DNA of 64,000 nucleotides from Cryobacterium cryoconiti (GCF_004403065.1 NZ_SOHA01000036.1:1-64000); one strand, 5' to 3'; positions 22,402 through 30,837 are shown, numbered from the stretch's first letter. Notes: generated by a model from the letters alone, not told the origin. Translations and numbers: made by a program.

Positions 22402-22935
22402 ATGATCACCACCGCAGACATCCGTCCCGTCGTAGAAACGGACGCCGAAAGCCTCGGCCGCGTGCATGCCACCTGCTGGCATGAAACCTACGACCAGCTG
22501 CTCAGCAAGGCCGCTCTTGAACAGCTGCAGCCCGCACGTCTGGCCGCGATGTGGCGGCGCTTCAGCTCCCAGGGACCGAACTACCGCCAGGTGGCAGCTC
22601 TCGTCGACGGCGAGATCGTGGGCTTCGCCGGCAGCGGGCCGTCCCGCGACGAGGACAAGCCGACGCCCCGGGAGCTCTATTTCATCTACCTGCTCGACGC
22701 CTATCACGGCACCGGAATCGGCCAGCAGCTCTTCGACGCGGTCGTCGACGACGGCCCGTCCTCGCTGTGGGTCGCCGAGGTGAACCCGCGCGCGCACTCG
22801 TTCTACAAGCGCAACGGCTACGCCCCCGACGGTCACAATCAGGACCAGGAGGTTCTCGGCGAGCAGCTCCACGAGGTGCGCCTGGTCCGCCCCCGGGCGC
22901 TGGCACGCCGGTTGTCACTGGTCACGAACGACTAG
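22402..22935 (+). CDS. GNAT-family N-acetyltransferase
   Basis: 177 residues with the GNAT layout: RPVVETDAESLGRVHATCW at the start, beta-strand GEIVGFAGSGPS, then the acetyl-CoA loop region LLDAYHGTGIGQQLFDAV (GTGIGQ corresponds to Q/R-x-x-G-x-G/A) and a C-terminal NPRAHSFYKRNGYAPDG. It transfers acetyl from acetyl-CoA to an unknown amine. The sequence TAGTCT lies 6 bp upstream of the ATG and no Shine-Dalgarno is present, so a leaderless transcript is likely. Confidence 0.9.
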   Translation: MITTADIRPVVETDAESLGRVHATCWHETYDQLLSKAALEQLQPARLAAMWRRFSSQGPNYRQVAALVDGEIVGFAGSGPSRDEDKPTPRELYFIYLLDAYHGTGIGQQLFDAVVDDGPSSLWVAEVNPRAHSFYKRNGYAPDGHNQDQEVLGEQLHEVRLVRPRALARRLSLVTND

Positions 22936-22991
22936 CCGGTAGCGGGGCTGCGCGCCCGGCAGTCCGCCGCGCCGACTGTCGCCTGTTCTGC

Positions 22992-23040
22992 CGAGAGTCG
23001 CCGTTCCGCCAGGTCAACTGGGCAGGAACGGCGACTTTCG
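22992..23040. terminator. Bidirectional hairpin (repeat-like) between convergent genes
   Basis: Inverted arms CGAGAGTCGCCGTTCC (22992-23007) and GGAACGGCGACTTTCG (23025-23040) pair over 16 bp with one G-T pair. It sits between the convergent GNAT and NUDIX-like genes and could terminate both. A 22-bp relative of the left arm occurs alone at 35365-35386, so this is probably a member of a repeat family. Confidence 0.75.
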
Positions 23041-23059
23041 GGGGCTGCGCACCTCCGTA

Positions 23060-23647
23060 TCAGCGCAGCTGGCCCACGGAGGCGAGCGCCATGCGCAGCA
23101 GCGCTCCCCGGCCGCCCTCCATCTCGGCTGCCACCGCATCGGAAGCAGCCTCCTTCGGGGTCATCCAGGTGAGTTCGAGGGCGTCCTGGCGCGGGTCGCA
23201 GGTGCCCGTGACGGGCACGACGTAGGCCATTGAGACGGCGTGCTGGCGGTCATCCGTGAATGCGGTGATACCCGGCATCGGAAAGTATTCGGCCACGGTG
23301 AAGGGCACCGGGCTCGTCGGCAGCTGCGGGAAGGCCATCGGGCCGAGGTCCTTCTCGAGGTGGCGGAAGAGCGCGTCGCGCAGGGTCTCGCCGTACAAAA
23401 CCCGGCCGGACACCAGCATCCGGGTCATCTCGCCGGTGGAGCGGGCACGCAGGAGCACGCCGACCTCGATCACCTGGCCGAGGCCGTCGACCCGCACGGG
23501 CACGGCCTCGATGTAGAGGATGGGCAGTCGGCGACGCACCTCGGCGAGCTCGACATCGCTCAGCCAGCCCGGGTTGGTATTGGGCGGCCGTGCGCCCTCG
23601 GGGCCAGGCGTCCAGTCCGGATCGGGGTCAGGGGTGCGCACGCTCAT
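23060..23647 (-). CDS. NUDIX hydrolase-family protein (DUF4916 type)
   Basis: 195 residues. The N-terminus is Pro/Asp-rich, then WLSDVELAEVRRRLPILYIEAVPVRVD starts a NUDIX-like beta-sheet; GRVLYGETLRDALFRHLEKDLGP corresponds to the NUDIX helix, but the strict GX5EX7REUXEEXGU box is degraded (only GETLRDAL and ED-like residues), so hydrolase activity is doubtful. The layout matches the actinobacterial DUF4916 family. The ATG at 23647 fits the family start; the longer frame runs into the palindromic element. Confidence 0.78.
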   Translation of the reverse strand: MSVRTPDPDPDWTPGPEGARPPNTNPGWLSDVELAEVRRRLPILYIEAVPVRVDGLGQVIEVGVLLRARSTGEMTRMLVSGRVLYGETLRDALFRHLEKDLGPMAFPQLPTSPVPFTVAEYFPMPGITAFTDDRQHAVSMAYVVPVTGTCDPRQDALELTWMTPKEAASDAVAAEMEGGRGALLRMALASVGQLR

Positions 23648-24111
23648 GAATCCATTCTGTACTACCCGTCGCGGGATCGGCCACGCCACCGGGGCGGCAC
23701 GTCCGGTGCCCGGACCGGGCCGTCGCGGACGAGCCCCTCGACTGGGACACGCGGGTGCGGGCGCGCGGCTCCGTCGACCTGCTAGGACCCTCGACGACAC
23801 CGGCGGTCGAGCGGGCGACACCGACACGATCGCCGCGATCTGCGGGGCCGAGCTCGGTTCCGTGTTCGGATGCAGCCGTCCTGGGCCGATGCACCCCGGT
23901 TGTGTGCATAACTCCTGCAAATCGGAGGAGCCGCGGCACAGTTTCCCGGAATTCCGGGTGTCGATTCGCCCGTGTGCTGCAGATTGCAGGAGTTATGCAC
24001 ACGGGGCCGCGACGAGAGGCAGCCGATCCGACGGATGCCGTCGCTACCCGGGGAGTGGAAGGATTGACCCGTCGGCGTTTCCCGGTGTCGACCTCGAACA
24101 GGAGGACCACC
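23648..24111. other. 464-bp gene-free gap
   Basis: No credible coding sequence lies here. It holds the second palindromic element (23902-24002), the promoter side of the NUDIX-like gene and, at its right end, the GGAGG ribosome site of the esterase gene. I see no other clear motif. Confidence 0.6.
23902..24002. repeat. Palindromic intergenic element, copy 2
   Basis: A 101-bp element with ends GTGTGCATAACTCCTGCAA and TTGCAGGAGTTATGCACAC (19 bp, identical inverted), an inner pair of partly complementary arms, and a palindromic centre CCGGAATTCCGG. Ends and centre match copy 1 at 14396-14494 while the arms between differ, which is what selection on a hairpin would leave. Confidence 0.9.
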
Positions 24112-24837
24112 ATGGACCAAAACGACAGCACCAACGCCGGCGACGACACCGGCGACACGACCGGCACCCCAAGCCCGCGCGCCGAGCCCATCGACCCGCA
24201 GGCCGTGCTGTGGAGCGCCTCGGCCGCCGACCGTGCCGGACGCCCGTTGCTGCTCATCCTGCACGGCTACGGATCGCATGAGGGGGACCTGTTCTCCCTG
24301 GCGCCGCACCTGCCGCTGCATCCGGTGATCGCCGCCCTGCGCGCCCCGTTGCCGGCCGGGCCCGGTTGGGCCTGGTTCCCCATCGGCGCGGCCGGCGCGA
24401 AGGTCAACCCGGGTGCGCCGAGCGCCGACGCCCTGGACGCGGCGGCCACCGGCGTGCTCGCCTGGCTCGATTCCCTGCCCGAGCAGCCGTCATCCGTGGG
24501 TCTGCTCGGCTTCTCGCAGGGCGGGGCGATGGCGCTGCAGCTACTGCGTCAGGCACCGGATCGCTTCACGTTCGCGGTGCAGCTGTCCGGGTTCGTGGGC
24601 CGCAGCGCGCATCCGGGCGACGAACGCCTGGCCGAGCGCCGCCTGCCGGTGTTCTGGGGCCGCGGCACGGCGGACCCGGTCATCCCGCAGGACGCCGTCG
24701 ACCGCACCCAGGCCTGGCTGCCGGGCCATTCCACGCTCACCGAGCGCATCTACGAGGGGATGGGTCACTCCATCTCGCAGATCGAGCTCGCCGAAATCGT
24801 CACGTTCTTGCGGGCACAGTACGACTCCCAGGAGTAG
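24112..24837 (+). CDS. Phospholipase/carboxylesterase-family alpha/beta hydrolase
   Basis: 241 residues. The catalytic triad is visible: Ser135 in GFSQGG, Asp188 in GRGTADPVIP and His219 in EGMGHSIS, with the oxyanion-side LLILHGYGSHEGD near 47-59. This is the small cytosolic carboxylesterase fold related to acyl-protein thioesterases; the substrate is unknown. About 30 N-terminal residues are Asp/Thr/Pro-rich and likely disordered. The ATG has AGGAGG about 8 bp upstream. Confidence 0.9.
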   Translation: MDQNDSTNAGDDTGDTTGTPSPRAEPIDPQAVLWSASAADRAGRPLLLILHGYGSHEGDLFSLAPHLPLHPVIAALRAPLPAGPGWAWFPIGAAGAKVNPGAPSADALDAAATGVLAWLDSLPEQPSSVGLLGFSQGGAMALQLLRQAPDRFTFAVQLSGFVGRSAHPGDERLAERRLPVFWGRGTADPVIPQDAVDRTQAWLPGHSTLTERIYEGMGHSISQIELAEIVTFLRAQYDSQE

Positions 24838-24860
24838 CGGCGCGGCGGCGGCCGCGGGGT

Positions 24861-25298
24861 CTAGCGGCCGCGGCCGGCCTTCTCGTTCTGCGCGGCCTGG
24901 CGGGCGACGTGGGCGATCTTGCGGGCACGCTCGGCGTCGCGGTCCTTGACCCGGATCTGCTCCTCGCGCACCTCGTACTGGGTGGCGCGCTCGGTGACGA
25001 GCCAGGCCGGCGGCTGCTGCAGCAGGGCCTGGATCTCGGCCGAGGTGAGCGGCTCGGTCACGGCGCCGCGCACGAGGCCGGAGATCGAGACGCCGAGCTT
25101 GGCGGCGACGACCTGCTTGGGGTGCGGTCCGTTTGCGCGCAGCTCGACCAGCCAGGCCGGCGGGTTCGCTTCGAGCGCGGCCAGCTCGGTGCGGGAGACG
25201 GGTGCCGTCTGGAATTCTTCCGGGGCTGCTTCGAGCAGAATCCCGAGCTTCTGGGCCGCCGTGGCGGGCTTCATGGTCTGGGTCTTCTTCTCGCTCAT
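24861..25298 (-). CDS. DUF5997 family protein
   Basis: 145 residues. Two similar helical units, EFQTAPVSRTELAALEANPPAWLVELRANGPHP and SAEIQALLQQPPAWLV, repeat a PPAWLV motif. The C-terminal third is strongly charged. This matches the actinobacterial DUF5997 family. It is divergent from the LysR-like gene 96 bp away, an arrangement I believe is common for this family, so the two may act together. Function unknown. Confidence 0.85.
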   Translation of the reverse strand: MSEKKTQTMKPATAAQKLGILLEAAPEEFQTAPVSRTELAALEANPPAWLVELRANGPHPKQVVAAKLGVSISGLVRGAVTEPLTSAEIQALLQQPPAWLVTERATQYEVREEQIRVKDRDAERARKIAHVARQAAQNEKAGRGR

Positions 25299-25394
25299 CA
25301 GTCAAGCGTATAGCCTGAGAGCACCCGCATCGCCGGAGAGAGCGCCGTTCCCCGCGGATCGACGTTCGAAGCGCCATCACAAGAAAGGATGCCG

Positions 25395-26189
25395 GTGACC
25401 TTTTCCATTGCCTTCGTCGCCGGTGTGACTCCCACCAAGTGGACGCGCACCTGGGCCGATCGACGCCCCGACCAGCCACTCGAGGTCTTCCGCACGGACC
25501 CGTCCGACCAGGACGCCGTTCTGCGCGACGGCCGCGCCCAGGTGAGCCTCGTTCGCTTGCCCGTGGATGAAACCGATCTCAGCCTGATCGCCCTCTACCG
25601 CGAGATTCCCGTGGTCGTCGCGGCCAAGGACCACTTCATCGCCGACGCCGACAGTGTGCTGGTGGCCGACCTCGCCGACGAACACCTTCTGCAGGACCCC
25701 GACGACGTGCCCGAGTGGCGCCTCGTGGCCACCGAGCTGAAGGACGGCACCCGCCGCCCCCTGCCGGCGATGCGCGATCTCGACGACGCGATGGCGCAGG
25801 TTGCGGCGGGGGTGGGCATCCTGATCGTCCCGCACTCGATCGCACGAATGTACAGCCGCAAGGATGTCGTGTCCCGCCCGGTCGAGGACGTCGCCGAGAG
25901 CCAGGTGTCCCTGGCCTGGCTGACGAGCGAAACGACCGAAGACGTCGAGGAGTTCATCGGCATCGTGCGCGGCCGCACCAAGGACAGCTCGCGGGTCGAC
26001 TCGGTGCCGGCCGGCACCGAGAAGGTCAAGAAGGAAAAGAAGACGGACAAGGCCAAGGCGGCGGCGAAAGCCGTGCGGGTCGCGGCGGCGAAGTCCAAGC
26101 CCGCCGTGGCGAAGAAGGCGACCAGCGCCCCCGGCCGCACCCGCAACACGCCCAGCCCGCGGGCGGGCAAGCGGCGCGGGGGCAGGTAG
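25395..26189 (+). CDS. LysR-type substrate-binding domain protein without a DNA-binding domain
   Basis: 264 residues. The core (about 1-200) looks like a periplasmic-binding-fold effector domain of LysR regulators (FSIAFVAGVTPTKWTRTW, VSLVRLPVDETDLSLIALYREIPVVVAAKDHFIADAD, VAAGVGILIVPHSIARMY), but the N-terminal winged helix is absent. Instead the last ~60 residues are a Lys/Ala/Pro tail resembling histone-like DNA-binding tails. I prefer the GTG start at 25395 because AGAAAGG lies 6 bp upstream; an ATG two codons earlier overlaps that site. It is divergent from DUF5997, and the SGNH-GAF gene follows 7 bp after its stop. Confidence 0.8.
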   Translation: MTFSIAFVAGVTPTKWTRTWADRRPDQPLEVFRTDPSDQDAVLRDGRAQVSLVRLPVDETDLSLIALYREIPVVVAAKDHFIADADSVLVADLADEHLLQDPDDVPEWRLVATELKDGTRRPLPAMRDLDDAMAQVAAGVGILIVPHSIARMYSRKDVVSRPVEDVAESQVSLAWLTSETTEDVEEFIGIVRGRTKDSSRVDSVPAGTEKVKKEKKTDKAKAAAKAVRVAAAKSKPAVAKKATSAPGRTRNTPSPRAGKRRGGR

Positions 26190-26196
26190 CCCGTCC

Positions 26197-27426
26197 GTGC
26201 CGGAATTCCTGCGGTGGGCGCTGGTGCCCCTGATGAGGGCGCTGTCCGCGGCGGTGAGCCGCGACTACGGCGACGTTCCGCGCCCCCGGGACAGCCCGCA
26301 GGCGCACTCCCCCGGAAACGACAGCGATCGCATCCTGATCTTCGGCAACGGGCCCGCCGCGGGCTGGGGCGTGCTCAGCCATGACGTGGCCCTGCCGGGA
26401 TCCCTGGCGCGGGCGCTGTCGGTGCGCACCGGGCGCGGCACGGATGTCGACGTCATTCCGAACCCGCAGGTCACCATCCGCACGGCCCAGGCTGAGCTCG
26501 ACGGGGTGGGCCTCTGGCGATATGACGCCGTCGTCGTGAGCGTCGGCACGTCGGATGCCATCACCCTGCTGTCCGCGCGGGTGTGGCGGCGCGAACTGTC
26601 GGCGCTGCTCGACCGGATCGAGCGGGAATCCTCGCTCAACACCCGGATCTTCGTGCTCGGGGTGCAGCCGATCCGCTCGATCGCGGCCTTCGACTCGGCC
26701 CTCGGAGCCGTGGCCGGGAAGCACGCCCGCCGGCTGAACGCTGCCAGCGCGGCACTCTGCGGCGAGCGGGCGCAGAGCCACTTCATTCCGATGGGGGCGA
26801 ACCTCAGCCCGACGCCGGGGCGGGTGCGCACGTCGGCGCACTACACGCGGTGGGCCGAGGCGCTGGCCGACCGGATGGCGCCCGCGCTCGATGCCGACCA
26901 CCTCGACTCCGGTCGGGCTGCGGCCGAAGTGCGCGCGGTGGAACGCGGTGCCGAGCAGCTCTCCCCCGGCCCGCGCCGTGCCGTCGACCGGCTCACGGGC
27001 ATCGGCACCGCCGCCGAGGTGGCCTGCGACCGGCTCGTCGCCCTGGCCCGGAGCACCTACGGCACCAGCTCCGCCGCTCTCACCTTCGTCGACGGCGATC
27101 GGCTCTGGGACATGGTGCACCTCGGTTTCACGCCCCGGGTCTACCCGTTGGCCGGTTCGATCACGGCCCGTGCGGTGAGCGGGGCAGGCGCGTTCGTGGT
27201 GTCCGACGCCCTGCTCGACGATCGGTTCGCAGCGCGTCCGCCCGAAGCCGGCCAGGCGGTGACCCGGTTCTACGCGGGCTTCCCGATCGAAGCCGACTCC
27301 GGCGAGCGGATCGGTGTTCTGTGCGTCTTCGACACGAAACCCCGCCGCCGGAACGAGGTCGACACCGTGCTGCTGCGGGAACTCGCCCTGTCGATCCAGG
27401 CCGAACTCAGCGAGCGTTCCGAGTAG
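26197..27426 (+). CDS. SGNH-hydrolase-like protein fused to a GAF domain
   Basis: 409 residues, two parts. Residues ~45-230 resemble the SGNH/GDSL esterase fold: ILIFGNGPAAGWGV (block I, but Gly-Asn-Gly in place of the GDS nucleophile motif), then VVVSVGTSDAITL (block III, GTSD for GxND), and a C-terminal SAHYTRWAEALADRM (block V-like with His). Residues ~260-405 form a GAF domain (LVALARSTYGTSSAALTFVDGDRLWDM, then FYAGFPIEADSGERIGVLCVFDTKPR). The missing serine in the usual place makes hydrolase activity uncertain. GTG start; likely same transcript as the gene upstream. Confidence 0.75.
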   Translation: MPEFLRWALVPLMRALSAAVSRDYGDVPRPRDSPQAHSPGNDSDRILIFGNGPAAGWGVLSHDVALPGSLARALSVRTGRGTDVDVIPNPQVTIRTAQAELDGVGLWRYDAVVVSVGTSDAITLLSARVWRRELSALLDRIERESSLNTRIFVLGVQPIRSIAAFDSALGAVAGKHARRLNAASAALCGERAQSHFIPMGANLSPTPGRVRTSAHYTRWAEALADRMAPALDADHLDSGRAAAEVRAVERGAEQLSPGPRRAVDRLTGIGTAAEVACDRLVALARSTYGTSSAALTFVDGDRLWDMVHLGFTPRVYPLAGSITARAVSGAGAFVVSDALLDDRFAARPPEAGQAVTRFYAGFPIEADSGERIGVLCVFDTKPRRRNEVDTVLLRELALSIQAELSERSE

Positions 27427-27444
27427 ACCACCGGCGTACCACGA

Positions 27445-28140
27445 TCAGGCCGGGGCGACCGGCTGTCGCAGCACGGTTTTCAGGTTGGCGGGCGCGGCAC
27501 GGCGCGGATCGCCCAGGTAGACCTCGTGGTGCAGGCCGTTCATCCGCAGTCCGTGCTCCGCCAGGTACTCGTCGTGAAGCCGGGCGAGGATCGGCGCCTC
27601 GTCGGCGTACGGTCCGAGGTGCAGCACCTGCGCGGAGAGCCCCTCGTCGAGGGTGTCCACCCGAACCCGGGCGAGCGCGGGGAGCTTCTTCTTCGCGAGC
27701 GCCCCGGCGATGGCCTCGGCGATCGCGGCATCCGTCACCCAGTCCGGCTGGCTGATCAGCAGCGTCCACTTCCATTGCGCCTTCGCGTCGGCCGTGAAAA
27801 CGGATGCGTCGTCGGCGTACCAGAGGCCCTCGAGCGGAGCCACGACCATTTCCCGGCCGAGGGCGCGCTTACCCGCGAACTTGATCGCATACGCCACCGC
27901 GTAGAGGGATTCGACGGCCTCCGTGTACGCGGGTGCCGTATTGGGGTCACCGGTCCCGTCGACGGCGATGAACCGCTGGGCGGGAACCTGGACCAGCTCC
28001 CAGTCGCGGTTTTTGGGCCCGTAGAGCGGCGGGTGCACCCGCTTCACGTCCCAGGGCCCGGCCCCGACCGGTGCGGTATTGCGGGGGGCGCGCAGCGCAC
28101 CGGTGCGCCGGTCGGTGCGAAACGGAACCGCGTCACTCAT
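27445..28140 (-). CDS. GyrI-like small-molecule-binding domain protein
   Basis: 231 residues. WELVQVPAQRFIAVDGTGDPN, VESLYAVAYAIKFAG, ALARVRVDTLDEGLSAQVLHLGPYADE and NGLHHEVYLGDPRR match the stand-alone GyrI-like (SOUL/SbmC-related) family. These fold like the effector domain of BmrR-type regulators, and some such stand-alone proteins are reported to bind or hydrolyse drug-like compounds. It lies directly downstream of the DrrAB-like exporter on the same strand (gap 49 bp), supporting a role in xenobiotic handling. Start ATG 28140 (MSDAVPF); a GTG/ATG 8 codons upstream is possible. Confidence 0.82.
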   Translation of the reverse strand: MSDAVPFRTDRRTGALRAPRNTAPVGAGPWDVKRVHPPLYGPKNRDWELVQVPAQRFIAVDGTGDPNTAPAYTEAVESLYAVAYAIKFAGKRALGREMVVAPLEGLWYADDASVFTADAKAQWKWTLLISQPDWVTDAAIAEAIAGALAKKKLPALARVRVDTLDEGLSAQVLHLGPYADEAPILARLHDEYLAEHGLRMNGLHHEVYLGDPRRAAPANLKTVLRQPVAPA

Positions 28141-28189
28141 GGCGACTCGTCGACTCTGGGGCACGGTTCATGGGGATCACTGACTCCTG

Positions 28190-29017
28190 CTAACGGGAAC
28201 TGATGGACGCGAACTTGCGGATGCACAGCGGAACGAATAGTACCAGCATCACCGTGATCCCGATCAGCACCGTGAGGATCGGGTTCTGCATGGTCCAGAT
28301 GTCGGGCACGGGCGCCGTGCCCTCGTTGCCGAACAGCTCCCGGGCCGCTTGCACCAGGGAGGAGACCGGGTTCCACTCCGCGAACACCCGCAGCGGGGTC
28401 GGCAGTGTGTCGCTGGGCACGAAGGCGTTGGAGATGAAGGTCAGCGGGAAGAGGATCAGGAACGAGGCGTTGTTGATCACCTCGGGTGTTTTCACGCTCA
28501 TGCCGAGCAGCGCCATCACCCAGCTGAAGGAGTAGCTGAACAGCAGGAGCAGACCGACACCGGCCAGGAATTCGGACACCGACGAGTTCACCCGCCAGCC
28601 CACGAGCAGCCCGGTCAGCATCATGATCACCATGGAGATCGTGTTCAGCACCAGGTCGCTGTTGGTGCGCCCGATCAGAACCGCGGAGGAGCTCATCGGC
28701 AGGCTGCGGAACCGGTCGATGATGCCTTCCTTGAGATCCTGCGCCATGGCCGAGCCGGAGAACGTCGACCCGAACACGACGGTCTGCGCGAAGATCCCGG
28801 CCATCAGGAACTGCACGTAGTCGGTGCCCTGCACGGAGATCGCGCCGGCGTAGACCTGGCTGAACAGCAGCACGAACATGATCGGCTGGACCACGGCGAA
28901 GACGAGCATGTCCGGGGATCGCTTGATCTTGATCAGGTTTCGCTTGGTGACGGTCCACCCGTCGGAGTACCAGAGCGAGAGCGGGTTCCAGGTGGGGAGG
29001 GTTGCTGCAGCGGTCAT
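28190..29017 (-). CDS. ABC-2 type transporter permease (DrrB-like)
   Basis: 275 residues with six hydrophobic segments in the ABC-2 arrangement (e.g. MLVFAVVQPIMFVLLFSQVY, FLMAGIFAQTVVFG, VLNTISMVIMMLTGLLVGW, FLILFPLTFISNAFVPS and a final VLIGITVMLVLFVPLCI). KEGIIDRFRSLPMSSSAVLIGR is the conserved cytoplasmic loop of daunorubicin-type exporters. With the adjacent ATPase it would export a lipophilic drug or lipid. Its ATG overlaps the ATPase stop by 4 nt. Confidence 0.93.
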   Translation of the reverse strand: MTAAATLPTWNPLSLWYSDGWTVTKRNLIKIKRSPDMLVFAVVQPIMFVLLFSQVYAGAISVQGTDYVQFLMAGIFAQTVVFGSTFSGSAMAQDLKEGIIDRFRSLPMSSSAVLIGRTNSDLVLNTISMVIMMLTGLLVGWRVNSSVSEFLAGVGLLLLFSYSFSWVMALLGMSVKTPEVINNASFLILFPLTFISNAFVPSDTLPTPLRVFAEWNPVSSLVQAARELFGNEGTAPVPDIWTMQNPILTVLIGITVMLVLFVPLCIRKFASISSR

Positions 29018-30009
29018 TTCGCCTTCTCCAGTTCCGCGTCGGCGGCCACGTCTGCCGTCTGGTCGGCCTTGTGGCCGGTCAGCTTGAGGAATACGTCGTC
29101 GAGGGTGGGTCGACGCATGCCGGCGTCGTGCAGACGGATGTCCGCTGCGCCCAGAGCCGCCAGCACCTGCTGCAGGGCGCGCGGACCGTCGATCACCGCG
29201 ACCTCGAGGCCACGGCCGTCGCTGGTCACCATCGGTTCCCCGGCACCGTAGCGGGCGAGGATCTCCTGGGCGGCCGGGCCGTCGCCGGACTCGACCAGGG
29301 CGACCACGAGCCGGTGGCCGCCGATCTGCGCCTTGAGCTGATCGGAGGTGCCCTCGGCGATCACCCGGCCGTCGTCGATCACGACGATGTCATCCGAGAG
29401 CTGGTCGGCTTCCTCGAGGTACTGGGTGGTGAGCAGCACGGTGGTGCCGTCGGCAACCAGACGTTTGATGACGGCCCAGAGCGCGATCCGGCTGCGGGGG
29501 TCCAGTCCCGTGGTGGGCTCGTCGAGGAACAGCACCTTCGGATTGATCACCAAAGCCCCGGCCAGGTCGATCCGGCGGCGCATCCCGCCGGAGAATCCCT
29601 TGACCGGACGGTTGCCGGCAGCGGTCAGCTCGAAGAGGTCGATCAGCTCCTGGGCCCGGCGCCGGGACTCGGCACCACCCAGATGGTAGAGCCGGCCGAC
29701 CATCTCCAGGTTCTCGAACCCGGTCAGGTTCTCGTCGACGGCCGCATACTGGCCCGAGACGCCGATGACACGCCGCACCCCCTTGGGGTCGGCGACGACG
29801 TCGATCCCGTCGACATAGGCGGTGCCGGAATCCGGCCGGATCAGTGTGGTGAGCATCTTGACGACGGTCGTCTTGCCGGCGCCGTTCGGGCCGAGCAGCG
29901 CTTTGACGGTTCCGCGCGGCACGGACAGGTCCAGCCCGGCGAGAGCGTGCACGGGGCCGGACTTGGACCGGTAGACCTTGGTCAGCCCGGAGGCTTCAAT
30001 GATATTCAT
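29014..30009 (-). CDS. ABC transporter ATP-binding protein (DrrA-like)
   Basis: 331 residues. Walker A GPNGAGKTT, the signature GFSGGMRRR, Walker B KVLFLDEPTTGLD and the switch region TVLLTTQYLEEADQLSD are all intact, as in the daunorubicin-resistance family (with its typical long C-terminal domain and PTLDDVFLKLTGH). It would power the DrrB-like permease. A promoter with an overlapping palindrome lies upstream (30131-30159). Confidence 0.95.
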   Translation of the reverse strand: MNIIEASGLTKVYRSKSGPVHALAGLDLSVPRGTVKALLGPNGAGKTTVVKMLTTLIRPDSGTAYVDGIDVVADPKGVRRVIGVSGQYAAVDENLTGFENLEMVGRLYHLGGAESRRRAQELIDLFELTAAGNRPVKGFSGGMRRRIDLAGALVINPKVLFLDEPTTGLDPRSRIALWAVIKRLVADGTTVLLTTQYLEEADQLSDDIVVIDDGRVIAEGTSDQLKAQIGGHRLVVALVESGDGPAAQEILARYGAGEPMVTSDGRGLEVAVIDGPRALQQVLAALGAADIRLHDAGMRRPTLDDVFLKLTGHKADQTADVAADAELEKAK

Positions 30010-30130
30010 CGGGGGTTCCCTGTCTGTCGGTATGCGCGGTGCGGGGCGACCCGGAGCGGTGCGGGGCGAGCCAGAGAAAGCGGCGCCTCACAGGCGGGGC
30101 GCAAGCGGATGCTGCCGACATCCGTCTCAT

Positions 30131-30159
30131 ATTTTAATGAGGCCCTGCCGTAACGGCAA
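30131..30159 (-). promoter_or_regulatory. Promoter of the DrrAB-like operon with an overlapping palindrome
   Basis: On the minus strand TTGCCG (30159-30154), a 17-bp spacer and TAAAAT (30136-30131). A 13-bp perfect palindrome TGCCGTAACGGCA (30146-30158, odd centre) overlaps the -35 and spacer, an ideal repressor position. No regulator gene adjoins it. Confidence 0.6.
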
Positions 30160-30207
30160 CCGTCGCGGGTGATCGCACTCCCGAATCCTCCTGACTATGG
30201 TGTGCTC

Positions 30208-30837
30208 ATGGATCAGGCGCGCTGGGAGAAGGTCGTGCAGTGGCCGCTGCTGTTCGCCTCGGTGCTTTTCCTGATCAGCTACACCTGGCGGGTGCTCGCC
30301 GATGTCGACGGCCCCCGCGATGCGGTGTCGGCGGTCGTGCTGCTGACAGCCTGGCTGGTGTTCGCCGTCGACTACCTGGTCAATCTCGCCCTCGCGCCCG
30401 AGCGCGGGCGGTGGTTCATCACCCACCTGTTCGATTTGGCGGTGGTGTTCCTGCCGGCGCTGCGACCGCTGCGTCTTCTCCGGCTGGTGACCTTGCTGCC
30501 GATGTTCCAGCGCACTCCCGGCCAGGCCGTGCGCTCCCGGGTCGGCCTCTACCTGGTCGGGGCGTCCAGCCTGCTGATCTGGATGGGCTCTCTGGCCGTG
30601 CTCGACGCCGAGCGGGCGGCCCCCGGCGCGAACATAATTACTCTGGGCGATTCTCTCTGGTGGGCTTTCGTGACCGTGTCGACGGTGGGCTACGGCGACT
30701 ACTTCCCGGTGACCGGCGCCGGACGGCTCGTGGCCGTCGCGCTGATGCTGGGCGGCGTCACGCTCGTCGGCGTGATCACGGCAACCCTGGCGTCGTGGAT
30801 CATCGACCGCATCGCCGCCGTCGGCCAGAACCGCTGA
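30208..30837 (+). CDS. Potassium channel protein (single pore domain with reduced voltage-sensor-like part)
   Basis: 209 residues. The selectivity filter TVGYGD (159-164) is canonical for potassium. Hydrophobic segments lie at about 11-27, 41-62, 72-84, 113-132 and 172-198, and an Arg-spaced RPLRLLRLVTLL (86-97) resembles an S4 helix, so this looks like a compact six-segment voltage-gated-type channel. There is no RCK or cyclic-nucleotide domain. The ATG is preceded at 6 bp by TATGGT (30196-30201) and no ribosome site, so leaderless expression is likely. It converges with the transglutaminase-like gene. Confidence 0.9.
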   Translation: MDQARWEKVVQWPLLFASVLFLISYTWRVLADVDGPRDAVSAVVLLTAWLVFAVDYLVNLALAPERGRWFITHLFDLAVVFLPALRPLRLLRLVTLLPMFQRTPGQAVRSRVGLYLVGASSLLIWMGSLAVLDAERAAPGANIITLGDSLWWAFVTVSTVGYGDYFPVTGAGRLVAVALMLGGVTLVGVITATLASWIIDRIAAVGQNR

